From Methylotenera sp. (GTDB taxonomy: Bacteria; Pseudomonadota; Gammaproteobacteria; Burkholderiales; Burkholderiaceae_C), in contig JAIPCJ010000021.1 of assembly GCA_021738245.1 (NCBI GenBank), forward strand, positions 1 through 38,380: a stretch of DNA of 38,380 nt. The letters are read 5' to 3'. The number at the start of each line of letters is the position of its first letter. Within the stretch, counting starts at the first letter, position 1. A program made the position numbers and the translations under genes. This document shows positions 1 through 7,267 of this stretch, one piece after another. The notes under the pieces were generated by a model. The model did no database searches. It was not told the origin of the DNA and saw only the letters and a list, made by a program, of their open reading frames with translations.

Positions 1-358
1 GGCGCGGCACGAGGTAGACGGTGCGGGTGTCCAGCAGGCGGTTGACCTGGGCGCTCTCCGGGCCGCTGCCGCCGTGCTGGCTCACCAGCTGGTGCAGGTA
101 GTACAGGCAGGTGGTGGAGGCGGTCAGCTCGGCGGCGTGGATGTTGCCGTCCACCCAGAGGGCGGGCTTGTCGATGTCCATGCCGCTGGCCAGATTGGTC
201 AGCACCACGACCCAGATGTCGCGGCCTTCATAGCTCTTGCCGATGGAACGCACCGACACCAGGTTGGGCCGCGCCTCGGCGTAGGCGAAGAGCAGGGCGG
301 TGAGCTCCTCGTAGCGGTAGAAGTGGTCGAAGCGCGGCGTGGGCAAGGGGCTGGGCAT
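1..358 (-). CDS. M14-family zinc carboxypeptidase (N-terminal part, cut by window edge)
   Basis: The reverse strand reads MPSPLPTPRFDHFYRYEEL at its start and stays open to base 1, so only about 119 N-terminal residues are present. The segment GNIHAAE carries the HxxE zinc-binding pair of M14 metallocarboxypeptidases, preceded by the family-like stretch SIGKSYEGRDIWV. The third zinc histidine and the catalytic glutamate would lie outside the window. No signal peptide is visible on the chosen ATG (356-358), so the enzyme may be cytoplasmic or the true start may differ. Family members remove C-terminal residues from peptides or act on peptidoglycan-derived or modified peptides; the substrate here cannot be told. 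It lies about 120 bases downstream of the response regulator gene, on the same strand, and could be co-transcribed with it. Confidence 0.85.
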   Translation of the reverse strand, partial: MPSPLPTPRFDHFYRYEELTALLFAYAEARPNLVSVRSIGKSYEGRDIWVVVLTNLASGMDIDKPALWVDGNIHAAELTASTTCLYYLHQLVSQHGGSGPESAQVNRLLDTRTVYLVPR

Positions 359-478
359 GGCGTCAGGGTCCGGTGGCGACAACCCCAAAACTAGGGGTCT
401 TTGGATTGCCGCGGATTGTGTGGACCCCACCTCCGCGCCCACCCAAGGGTTTGCCCTGGGCCGGGGTTCGCCGACGGC

Positions 479-1240
479 CTACTGACCCTTGAACAGGGCC
501 TGGAACTGGCGCGACACCGGCAGCCGCTCCTCGCGGCCGCGCAGCGTGACGACCATGGTGCCTTCATCCACCCGCACGGCCTTGGCGATGCAGCGGCTGT
601 TGACCAGCACGCTGCGGTGGATCTGCCAGAACTGGTCCGGGTCGAGCTGGGTCAGCAGCTCGCGCAGCGGCGTGCGGATGAGGGCGTCGCCGCCCTGGTG
701 CACGACGCGGGTGTAGCGCTGGTCGGCCTCGAAGAACAACACGTCCTCGGGCTGGATGAGCTGCACCTCGCGGCCCACGCTGGCCTGGATGGGCCGCGCG
801 GCGGGCCGCGCCTGCGGCAGGCTGGCCAGCAGGCGCTGCAGCGCCGTCACGTCAGGCGCGGGCTGGGCCACGCGGGCCCGCAGCCGCGCGATGGCCTGCG
901 CCAGGCGCTCGTCGTCCACGGGCTTGAGCACGTAGTCGATGGCGCCGGCATCGAAGGCGGCCAGCGCATGGTCGTCATAGGCGGTCACGAAGACGATCAG
1001 CGGCGGTGTGGCCAGCGCAGACAGGCGCCGGGCCACGTCCAGCCCGGTCAGGCCCGGCATGCGGATGTCCAGGAAGGCGATGGCCGGCTCATGGGCCAGG
1101 CAGTCGTCCCAGGCCTCGACGCCGTTGGTGCTGGCGGCCACGATGGCCAGTTCGGGCCACAGCCGTGCCAGGGCGGCGCGCAGCTGCTCGCGGGGGGCTT
1201 CTTCGTCGTCGGCGATCAGCGCGGTGAGGGTCGGATTCAT
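479..1240 (-). CDS. LytTR-family response regulator
   Basis: This 253-residue protein has an N-terminal receiver domain (about 5-120) and a C-terminal LytTR DNA-binding domain (about 150-250). The receiver keeps the full phosphorylation site: acidic pair D11/D12, phospho-acceptor D58 in FLDIRMPG, T86 and K106 in VLKPVDD. The LytTR part contains the typical segment FWQIHRSVLVN (about 204-214). Its ATG overlaps the stop codon of the upstream histidine kinase gene (ATGA), so the two are translationally coupled and form a cognate pair. LytTR regulators bind direct repeats in target promoters and often control exopolymer, cell-surface or nutrient-uptake genes. The target is unknown; the neighbouring carboxypeptidase is a candidate only by position. 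Confidence 0.93.
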   Translation of the reverse strand: MNPTLTALIADDEEAPREQLRAALARLWPELAIVAASTNGVEAWDDCLAHEPAIAFLDIRMPGLTGLDVARRLSALATPPLIVFVTAYDDHALAAFDAGAIDYVLKPVDDERLAQAIARLRARVAQPAPDVTALQRLLASLPQARPAARPIQASVGREVQLIQPEDVLFFEADQRYTRVVHQGGDALIRTPLRELLTQLDPDQFWQIHRSVLVNSRCIAKAVRVDEGTMVVTLRGREERLPVSRQFQALFKGQ

Positions 1241-2295
1241 AGGGTAAGCGTGGCCAGGCAGCCGGGGGCGGCGTCGGTGATGTGGAGGGTGGCGTGGGGC
1301 AGGGCGGCGGTCAGCCGGCGGCGGGTGTTGGACAGGCCCACACCGTCGCTGCAGCCAGGCGCGAGGCCGGGGCCGTCGTCGCGCACGGTGACCACCACGC
1401 GATCCCCCTCGCGGCGTGCAGCCACCTGGATCTCGCCGCCCCGCAGTTGCGGCTCGATGCCGTGCGCGATCGCGTTCTCCACAAGTGTGAGCACGATGCC
1501 CGGCGGCAGGTCGGCGGCGGCATCGGCCGGCAGGTCGACCTCGAAGCGCAGCCGCGTGCCCAGCCGGGCCTGCATGATGGCCAGGTAGCGCCGCACCATC
1601 TCGATCTCGTCGGCCAGCGGCTGCAGCTCGCGCTCGAACATGGGCAGCGTGGCGCGCAGGTAGGCGGTGAAGTCGCGCAGCAGCGGCGCGGCACGGGCGT
1701 CGCCGGTGTCCACCCAGTGCTGCAGCGAGGCCAGGGTGTTGAACAGGAAATGCGGCTGGATCTGCGCCGCCGCCAGCCGCGTGGACAGGCGAAGAGCGGC
1801 GTCCTGGTCGGCCAGCTCGCGCAGTCGAGCCTCGATCTGCTGCACGCGAAAGAGCGTCACCATCCACCAGGCGCCGAGCACGGCGGTCATGGCGGCAATC
1901 ATGGTGATCTGTTGGTCCAGCACCCAGCGCACCTCCACGACACCGCGCTTGAGCAGCACGCCCACCACGAGGCCGAGGGCGAACATCACGCCGTAGCAGT
2001 ACAGGTTCAGTCGCTTGCGCGTGGGGTGGCGCCACAGCGAGCGGGCGCCCACCAGTGCGAGGGCGGCCAGCGCGCACCAGAACAGCCACCAGCCGAACTC
2101 GGTCATCCAGCCCCGGCCGTGGCGCGTGTAGAGCATGGCGGGCAGCAGCGTGATCATGTTGATCGTCAGGTAGCTGTCCACGGCCCGCGGCCAGGGCTGC
2201 TGGCCTGCGTTGGCCATTTCTTCAGGCGTGAACACCCGCTTGGGCCCGGGATAGAGCCACTGGCTGCAGTGCAGGCTGTCGAGGAAGGAGGCCAT
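1237..2295 (-). CDS. LytS/YehU-type sensor histidine kinase
   Basis: This is a 352-residue membrane sensor kinase. Hydrophobic segments lie at about 66-88, 97-115 and 126-149, possibly with another near 43-56. They are followed by a short coiled linker and the His_kinase core, whose IQPHFLFNTL motif puts the phospho-accepting histidine at about residue 182. The ATPase domain shows the N box (LVENAIAHGI, about 271-280), the G1 box DDGPGL (about 306-311) and the G2 box GVGLSNTRRRL (about 318-328). There is no recognisable periplasmic or PAS input domain, so sensing is probably through the membrane part. The ATG at 2293-2295 has only a weak ribosome-binding site. The gene is divergent from the beta-oxidation operon and shares the 115-base promoter region with it. 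Its partner is the overlapping LytTR regulator. Confidence 0.93.
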   Translation of the reverse strand: MASFLDSLHCSQWLYPGPKRVFTPEEMANAGQQPWPRAVDSYLTINMITLLPAMLYTRHGRGWMTEFGWWLFWCALAALALVGARSLWRHPTRKRLNLYCYGVMFALGLVVGVLLKRGVVEVRWVLDQQITMIAAMTAVLGAWWMVTLFRVQQIEARLRELADQDAALRLSTRLAAAQIQPHFLFNTLASLQHWVDTGDARAAPLLRDFTAYLRATLPMFERELQPLADEIEMVRRYLAIMQARLGTRLRFEVDLPADAAADLPPGIVLTLVENAIAHGIEPQLRGGEIQVAARREGDRVVVTVRDDGPGLAPGCSDGVGLSNTRRRLTAALPHATLHITDAAPGCLATLTL

Positions 2296-2376
2296 GGCGG
2301 CGGAGTCTAGGGGGCGCCTCGGGGCGCGCGGCCGGGCCTGCGGCGAATGGCAGCCCGGGGCGCATGAATGGTTAAT

Positions 2377-2390
2377 CGACCGCTCGGTCG
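2377..2390. promoter_or_regulatory. Palindrome CGACCG-CT-CGGTCG, candidate TetR-type operator
   Basis: A perfect dyad with 6-base arms and a 2-base centre sits in the divergent region between the sensor kinase (start 2295) and the enoyl-CoA hydratase gene (start 2411), 20 bases before the latter. The ACCG-N2-CGGT core is typical of operators for TetR-family regulators of fatty-acid and branched-chain catabolism in proteobacteria. No TetR gene lies in the window, so the regulator would be encoded elsewhere. Confidence 0.55.
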
Positions 2391-2410
2391 GGAAAAGGCA
2401 GAATCATCGG

Positions 2411-3208
2411 ATGCCTGCCTGGACCTCCCTCGACCTCGCGCGCCGACCCGACGGTGTCGCCGTGCTGACGATGAACCGGCCTGCCGTGTTCAATGCCTTC
2501 GACGAGACGCTGATCGCCGAGTTGGACGATGCCTTCGCCACGCTGGGCGCGGACCCTGCTGTGCGCGCCATCGTGCTGGCTGGCGCCGGCAAGCACTTCA
2601 GCGCCGGGGCCGACCTGCAATGGATGCAGCGCGCCGCCGCCGCCTCGCAGGACGACAACCTGGCTGACGCGCGGCGCTTCTCGGCCATGCTGGCGCGCAT
2701 CGCCGAGTGCCCGAAGCCCACCCTCGCCCGCGTGCAGGGCGCCGCGCTGGGCGGCGGTGTGGGCCTGGTGTGTGCCTGCGACCTGGCCGTGGCTGCCGAC
2801 GCGGCCAGCTTCTCGGTCAGCGAGGCCCGCATGGGCATCCTGCCGGCGGTCATCGGGCCGCACCTCGTGAACGCGGTGGGTCTGCGCGAGGCGCGTCGAC
2901 TGGCGCTCACCGCCAGCCGCATCGATGCCGCTGAAGCGCAGCGCGTGGGCCTGGTGCAGCGCGTGGTGCCGGCAGCCGAGCTGGACGCTGCCGTGGACGC
3001 CCTCGTCGCGGACCTGCTCGCCTGCGGCCCCGCAGCGCAGGCCGAGATCAAGCAGCTCTACGCGCGCCTGGCCCCCGGCCCGGTGACGCCCGAGGTGCGC
3101 GAGCTGACCGCGCAGACCATCGCGCGCGTGCGCACCACCCCCGAGGCCCGCGAAGGCTTTGCCGCCTTCCTGGGCAAACGCAAGCCGAACTGGAACGCTT
3201 CCGAATGA
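2411..3208 (+). CDS. Enoyl-CoA hydratase/isomerase family, closest in character to methylglutaconyl-CoA hydratase (LiuC-like)
   Basis: A 265-residue crotonase-fold protein that would add water across a 2-enoyl-CoA double bond. The oxyanion-hole elements are present: FSAGADLQWM (about 63-72) and the GGG loop (about 114-116). The first catalytic glutamate of classic enoyl-CoA hydratase (the GCEL position) is replaced in GGGVGLVCACD, while the second is kept as E138 in FSVSEARMG. This pattern, and the flanking ADLQWMQRA, resemble bacterial methylglutaconyl-CoA hydratases. The context with PaaH- and PaaJ-like genes also allows a role in phenylacetate or dicarboxylate beta-oxidation. I chose the ATG at 2411 because it matches the usual family N-terminus; the frame is open further upstream to 2294, but that extension overlaps the divergent gene. 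It overlaps the next gene by four bases (ATGA). Confidence 0.88.
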   Translation: MPAWTSLDLARRPDGVAVLTMNRPAVFNAFDETLIAELDDAFATLGADPAVRAIVLAGAGKHFSAGADLQWMQRAAAASQDDNLADARRFSAMLARIAECPKPTLARVQGAALGGGVGLVCACDLAVAADAASFSVSEARMGILPAVIGPHLVNAVGLREARRLALTASRIDAAEAQRVGLVQRVVPAAELDAAVDALVADLLACGPAAQAEIKQLYARLAPGPVTPEVRELTAQTIARVRTTPEAREGFAAFLGKRKPNWNASE

Positions 3209-4656
3209 ACCTCGACTCTGCCCGCCTCCTCGTCGTCGGCGCCGGCCTGATGGGCGCCGGCATCGCGCAAGTCGCCGCCCAGGCCGGCCACGATGTCGCG
3301 CTGTTCGACACCCGCGCCGGCGCCGCCGAGGCCGCCAAGGCCAAGCTCGCCGGCACCCTCGAAGGGCTGGCGGCCAAGGGCAAGCTCACACCCGAGGCCG
3401 TGGCGGCGACGCTCGCCCGCATCACGCCCGTGGCCGCGCTGCAGCCGGCCGATCTCGTCATTGAAGCCATCGTCGAGCACCTCGACATCAAGCGCGCGCT
3501 CTTTGCCGAGCTGGAAGCGCTGCTGGCGGACGACGCCATCATCGCCACCAATACCTCCTCCATCTCCGTGACGGCACTGGCGCGGGGCATGAAGCGGCCG
3601 GAGCGCCTGGTGGGCATGCACTTCTTCAACCCGGTGCCGCTGATGAAGCTGGTGGAGGTGGTGTCGGGGCTGGGCACCGACCCGCATGTGGCGCAGGCCA
3701 TCGAATCGCTGGCGGCGCGCTGGGGCAAGACGCCCGTGCACACCCGCTCCACGCCGGGCTTCATCGTCAACCGCATCGCCCGGCCGTATTACGCCGAGGC
3801 GCTGATGCTGCTGCAGGACCGTGCCGCCACGCCGGAATTGATCGACGCCTGCCTGCGCGCGGCGGGCTTCCGCATGGGCCCCTGCGAGCTGATGGACCTG
3901 ATCGGGCACGACACCAACTTCGCGGTGACGAACTCGGTGTTCGCGGCCAACTTCTTCGACCGCCGCTTCACGCCGAGCCTGGTCCAGCAGGAGCTGGTGG
4001 ATGCGGGGTTCCTCGGCCGCAAGAGCGGGCGGGGGTTCTATCGCTATCCCGAAGGGGCGCCGCCGGTGCCCGTCGAGAGGTTCGCGTCACCGACTGCCCA
4101 GCGGCTCGTGGTGCATGGCCAGGGGTTCGTTGCAGATCGCTTCGCGGCTGCCTTCCCGCACGCTGAACGACAGACGCTCAGCGACTGGGTGGGCCTGGAG
4201 GCCGACCGCGCGCAGCTGCGCCTGACCGACGGCCGCACGGCCCGCGAGGTCGCGGCAGAGCGCGAGCTGCAGGCGCCGGTGGTGGTGTTCGACCTGCCGC
4301 TGGGCGAGCCTTCGCACCTGGCTTATGCCAAGTCGGGCGACTTCGACGCGCCGGTGGCATGGCTCGCCGCAGCCGGCTTCCAGCCGTTGGAAATGGTGGA
4401 TGTGCCGGGCCTGATCGTCGCCCGCACCATCGCCATGCTGGTGAACGAGGCCAACGACGCCGTCCAGCAGGGCGTGTGCAGCGAAGAAGGGGCCGACGCC
4501 GCGATGAAGCTCGGCGTCAACTACCCCGCGGGCCCGTTCGAATGGCAAGGGCGCTGGGGCGCGTCGGCCATCGTCGCGCTGCTCGACCGCCTGGACGCCT
4601 ACTACCGTGGCGAGCGCTACCGCGTGAGCCCCTACCTCCGCCTGACCACGCACTGA
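3205..4656 (+). CDS. paaH: 3-hydroxyacyl-CoA dehydrogenase, PaaH-type (two C-terminal domains)
   Basis: A 483-residue NAD-dependent dehydrogenase that oxidises 3-hydroxyacyl-CoA to 3-oxoacyl-CoA. The N-terminal Rossmann motif is VGAGLMGAGIA (about 11-21). The catalytic dyad is H139 and E151 in MHFFNPVPLMKLVEV. TRSTPGFIVNR marks the junction to the first C-terminal dehydrogenase domain (about 185-285), and a second copy occupies about 395-480 (VPGLIVARTIAMLVNEA onward). The doubled C-terminus and length match PaaH-type enzymes (about 475-510 residues) rather than single-domain HbdA types. Its start overlaps the hydratase stop, and the thiolase begins 7 bases after its stop, so the three genes form one transcript. 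The gene symbol reflects family resemblance; the physiological substrate (phenylacetate, adipate or another acyl-CoA) is not proven. Confidence 0.88.
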   Translation: MNLDSARLLVVGAGLMGAGIAQVAAQAGHDVALFDTRAGAAEAAKAKLAGTLEGLAAKGKLTPEAVAATLARITPVAALQPADLVIEAIVEHLDIKRALFAELEALLADDAIIATNTSSISVTALARGMKRPERLVGMHFFNPVPLMKLVEVVSGLGTDPHVAQAIESLAARWGKTPVHTRSTPGFIVNRIARPYYAEALMLLQDRAATPELIDACLRAAGFRMGPCELMDLIGHDTNFAVTNSVFAANFFDRRFTPSLVQQELVDAGFLGRKSGRGFYRYPEGAPPVPVERFASPTAQRLVVHGQGFVADRFAAAFPHAERQTLSDWVGLEADRAQLRLTDGRTAREVAAERELQAPVVVFDLPLGEPSHLAYAKSGDFDAPVAWLAAAGFQPLEMVDVPGLIVARTIAMLVNEANDAVQQGVCSEEGADAAMKLGVNYPAGPFEWQGRWGASAIVALLDRLDAYYRGERYRVSPYLRLTTH

Positions 4657-4663
4657 ATCACCC

Positions 4664-5866
4664 ATGACCCACGCCTACATCTGCGACGCCATCCGCACCC
4701 CCTTCGGCCGCTACGGCGGCGCGCTGTCCAGCATCCGCACCGACGACCTCGGCGCCTTGCCGCTCAAGGCGCTGATGGCCCGCAACCCGAAGGTGGATTG
4801 GTCCCAGGTCACCGATGTGCTCTTCGGCTGCGCCAACCAGGCGGGTGAAGACAACCGCAACGTCGCCCGCATGGCCGCGCTGCTGGCGGGCCTGCCGGTG
4901 GACGTGCCGGGCGCCACCATCAACCGGCTGTGCGGCTCGGGCCTGGACGCGGTGGGCAGCGCCGCGCGCGCCATCCGCGCCGGTGAGGCCGGGCTGATGA
5001 TCGCCGGCGGTGTGGAGAGCATGAGCCGCGCGCCCTTCGTCATGCCCAAGGCCGAAAGCGCCTTCAGCCGCACGAATGCGGTCTATGACACGACCATCGG
5101 CTGGCGCTTCGTCAACAAGCTGATGAAGGCGCAGTACGGCGTGGACTCCATGCCCGAGACCGCCGAGAACGTGGCGCGTGACTTCGGCATCGAGCGCGAG
5201 GCGCAGGACCGCATGGCCCTGGCCTCGCAGACCAAGGCCATCGCGGCCCAGCAGCGGGGCTTCTTCTCGCGCGAGATCGTGCCGGTGGACGTGCCGCAGA
5301 AAAAGGGCGACCCGATGCAGGTGGTGCTCGACGAACACCCGCGTGAGACCAGCCTCGCGGCGCTGGCCAAGCTCAAGGGCGTGGTCACGCCCGAGGGCAG
5401 CGTGACGGCCGGCAACGCCAGCGGCGTGAACGACGGCGCCTGTGCCCTGCTGCTGGCCAGCGAGGCCGAGGCCGCGCGCCACGGCCTCACGCCGCGCGCC
5501 CGCGTGGTGGGCATGGCCACGGCGGGTGTGGCGCCGCGCATCATGGGCATCGGCCCGGCACCGGCCACGCGCAAGGTGCTGGCCCTCACCAGCCTGTCGC
5601 TCGCGCAGATGGATGTCATCGAGCTCAACGAGGCCTTCGCGGCCCAGGGCCTGGCCGTGCTGCGCGACCTGGGCCTGGCGGACGACGATGCGCGCGTGAA
5701 CCCGAACGGCGGAGCGATCGCACTCGGCCACCCGCTCGGCGCCAGCGGCGCACGGCTGGTGACCACGGCGGTCAACCAGCTGGAGGTGACCGGTGGGCGT
5801 TATGCGCTGTGCACGATGTGCATCGGCGTCGGCCAGGGTATTGCGCTGGTCATCGAGCGCGTTTGA
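4664..5866 (+). CDS. 3-oxoadipyl-CoA / 3-oxo-5,6-dehydrosuberyl-CoA-type thiolase (PaaJ/PcaF-like)
   Basis: A 400-residue thiolase of degradative type that cleaves 3-oxoacyl-CoA with CoA to release acetyl-CoA. The nucleophilic cysteine is C90 in NRLCGSGLDAV; the C-terminal catalytic residues are H356 in GHPLGASG and C386 in CTMCIGVGQG. The stretch GCANQAGEDNRNVARMA (about 55-71) is characteristic of PcaF/PaaJ thiolases, which handle 3-oxoadipyl-CoA or its phenylacetate-pathway analogue. Length (400) is exactly in the family range. It closes the three-gene beta-oxidation operon: hydratase, dehydrogenase, thiolase. Only 14 bases separate its stop from the stem-loop repeat, which may act as the end of the transcript. 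Confidence 0.9.
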   Translation: MTHAYICDAIRTPFGRYGGALSSIRTDDLGALPLKALMARNPKVDWSQVTDVLFGCANQAGEDNRNVARMAALLAGLPVDVPGATINRLCGSGLDAVGSAARAIRAGEAGLMIAGGVESMSRAPFVMPKAESAFSRTNAVYDTTIGWRFVNKLMKAQYGVDSMPETAENVARDFGIEREAQDRMALASQTKAIAAQQRGFFSREIVPVDVPQKKGDPMQVVLDEHPRETSLAALAKLKGVVTPEGSVTAGNASGVNDGACALLLASEAEAARHGLTPRARVVGMATAGVAPRIMGIGPAPATRKVLALTSLSLAQMDVIELNEAFAAQGLAVLRDLGLADDDARVNPNGGAIALGHPLGASGARLVTTAVNQLEVTGGRYALCTMCIGVGQGIALVIERV

Positions 5867-5880
5867 ACGACGACTGAATC

Positions 5881-5962
5881 AACATAGCCACAGAGACACA
5901 GAGGCACAGAGACAGCGAGATTCCTCTGTGTCTCTGTGTCTCTGTGCCTCTGTGGCTGTGTT
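5881..5962. repeat. Stem-loop repeat of ACAGAGRC units, copy 1
   Basis: Two 39-base arms (5881-5919 and 5924-5962) are inverted copies of each other with about five mismatches, separated by a 4-base loop. Each arm is itself built from tandem CACAGAGR units of 7-8 bases. The element fills almost the whole space between the convergent thiolase and reductase genes and ends 4 bases before the reductase stop codon. A second copy is at 24471-24555. The RNA would fold into one long hairpin in either direction, so it could terminate or protect both transcripts. It looks like a dispersed REP- or MITE-like element; no transposase is nearby. Confidence 0.85.
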
Positions 5963-5966
5963 CCTG

Positions 5967-7163
5967 CTACTCGAAGAACAGCCTGGAGATGCCCTTCAGG
6001 CTTACGAGATTGCCCGGGTTGCTCGTCTCGTTGAGCACGCCGCTCATGCGCTTGAGCAGCCGCGGGCTTTTCTTGGCGCGCCAGATCAGCAGATCGGCCA
6101 GCCAGGGGTGGGCGTTCACGCGGTTGGCGCGTTCGTAGAGGTCGAACTTGGGCTTGAGCGCGGTGAGGGCGGCCTCGTACTGAGCGCGTGCCGCAGCGTC
6201 GTCGGCGCGGTGCGCCAGGATGGCGTCGGCCGCCAGCATGCCGGTTTCCATCGCCTTGCCGATGCCTTCGCCGGTGAAGGAGTAGGTGCTGCCGGCTGCC
6301 TCGCCGGTGACGATGAGGCCGGGTCGGGTCCACTTCGCGCCGGCCAGCGTGCAGCGCAGCGGAGCGCCCTTGAGCTCGCCGACCAGTTCACCCACGCGCA
6401 TCAACTCGGCGGCCGGCGCGTACTTGGCGACGAAGGCATCAAAGATGGCGCGCAGGTTCACGTCCTTCTTCTGGCCCTTGCCGCCGCCCAGGTCGCGGTG
6501 CGAATCGGTCACGCCGACGCCGATGTTGAAGTGACCGTCGGGCGCCGGGAAGATCCAGCCGTAGCCCGGGCGCACCGATTTGTCCCAGACCACCTCCAGC
6601 GCCGTGATCTTGCCCACCATCTGCGGCGCCTTCACGTAGCCGCGCAGCGCCACGCCGCTGGGCGTGTGGCGCTCGCACATGCCGGCCGCGGTGAGGGCCT
6701 TGGGCACGGCGCCCGTGGCCAGCACCACCCACGGGGCGCGCACCTCGATGAGGTCATCGCCGCGCTTGAGGCGGGCACCGACCACGCGGCCGCCGTCTTC
6801 CAGCGGCGCCTCGAAGCGCGCCTGCTCGAAGGTGGCGCCGGCGGCCTGCGCCGCGCGCAGCAGCAGCGCGTCCAGCTCGCGGCGCGGCAGCACGGCCAGC
6901 GACCCGGGCACGTCGATGCGCCCGCCTCGCGGGCCGATGCAGCCCACGTGCGTCACCGGCTGTGCCAGGCGCATCACCTCGTCCAGCACGCCCAGGCGCG
7001 CCAGCGCCTTGTGGGCGTCCGGGATCAGCCCGTCGCCACAGGTCTTGTCGCGGCCGGCGGGGTGCTGGTCGACCAGCCGCACGCGCAAGCCGGCCAGGGC
7101 CAACACGCGCGCGCAGGCGCTGCCGGCCGGGCCGGCGCCGATGATGAGGACTTCAGCAAGCAT
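5967..7163 (-). CDS. FAD-dependent oxidoreductase, geranylgeranyl-reductase family
   Basis: A 398-residue flavoprotein with an N-terminal dinucleotide-binding motif (IIGAGPAGSACARVLALAG, about 7-25) and the family segment DKTCGDGLIP. The second FAD-contact region appears as GLIVTGEAAGSTYSFTGEGIG, broken here as VTGEAAG followed by TGEGIGKAM. This group includes geranylgeranyl reductases acting on chlorophyll or archaeal lipids, and many uncharacterised bacterial reductases with isoprenoid or quinone-like substrates. No photosynthesis genes are seen in the window, so the substrate is open. The ATG at 7161-7163 gives the usual N-terminus directly before the Rossmann strand. It is preceded on the same strand by a strong terminator, so it has its own promoter in the roughly 60 bases upstream. 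Confidence 0.85.
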   Translation of the reverse strand: MLAEVLIIGAGPAGSACARVLALAGLRVRLVDQHPAGRDKTCGDGLIPDAHKALARLGVLDEVMRLAQPVTHVGCIGPRGGRIDVPGSLAVLPRRELDALLLRAAQAAGATFEQARFEAPLEDGGRVVGARLKRGDDLIEVRAPWVVLATGAVPKALTAAGMCERHTPSGVALRGYVKAPQMVGKITALEVVWDKSVRPGYGWIFPAPDGHFNIGVGVTDSHRDLGGGKGQKKDVNLRAIFDAFVAKYAPAAELMRVGELVGELKGAPLRCTLAGAKWTRPGLIVTGEAAGSTYSFTGEGIGKAMETGMLAADAILAHRADDAAARAQYEAALTALKPKFDLYERANRVNAHPWLADLLIWRAKKSPRLLKRMSGVLNETSNPGNLVSLKGISRLFFE

Positions 7164-7222
7164 CGATGGTGTCAGGACGAATCGTCAGGGTCGCGGATTG
7201 TCGATCAGCCCACGCGCCCAAG

Positions 7223-7247
7223 AAAAAGGCCCGCCGAAGCGGGCCTT
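7223..7247 (-). terminator. Rho-independent terminator of the TonB receptor gene
   Basis: On the minus strand a 9-bp perfect stem (7239-7247 with 7226-7234) around a TTCG tetraloop is followed by a run of T residues (7227-7223). It lies 20 bases after the stop codon of the TonB-dependent receptor, separating it from the reductase gene. Confidence 0.9.
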
Positions 7248-7267
7248 GCCGGTGGTGCGCCGCGGGC

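Noticed and set aside
5881-5962. CRISPR-like appearance of the short tandem CACAGAG units
   Set aside because: The units are 7-8 bases with no spacers and are arranged as an inverted repeat; no cas genes are present.
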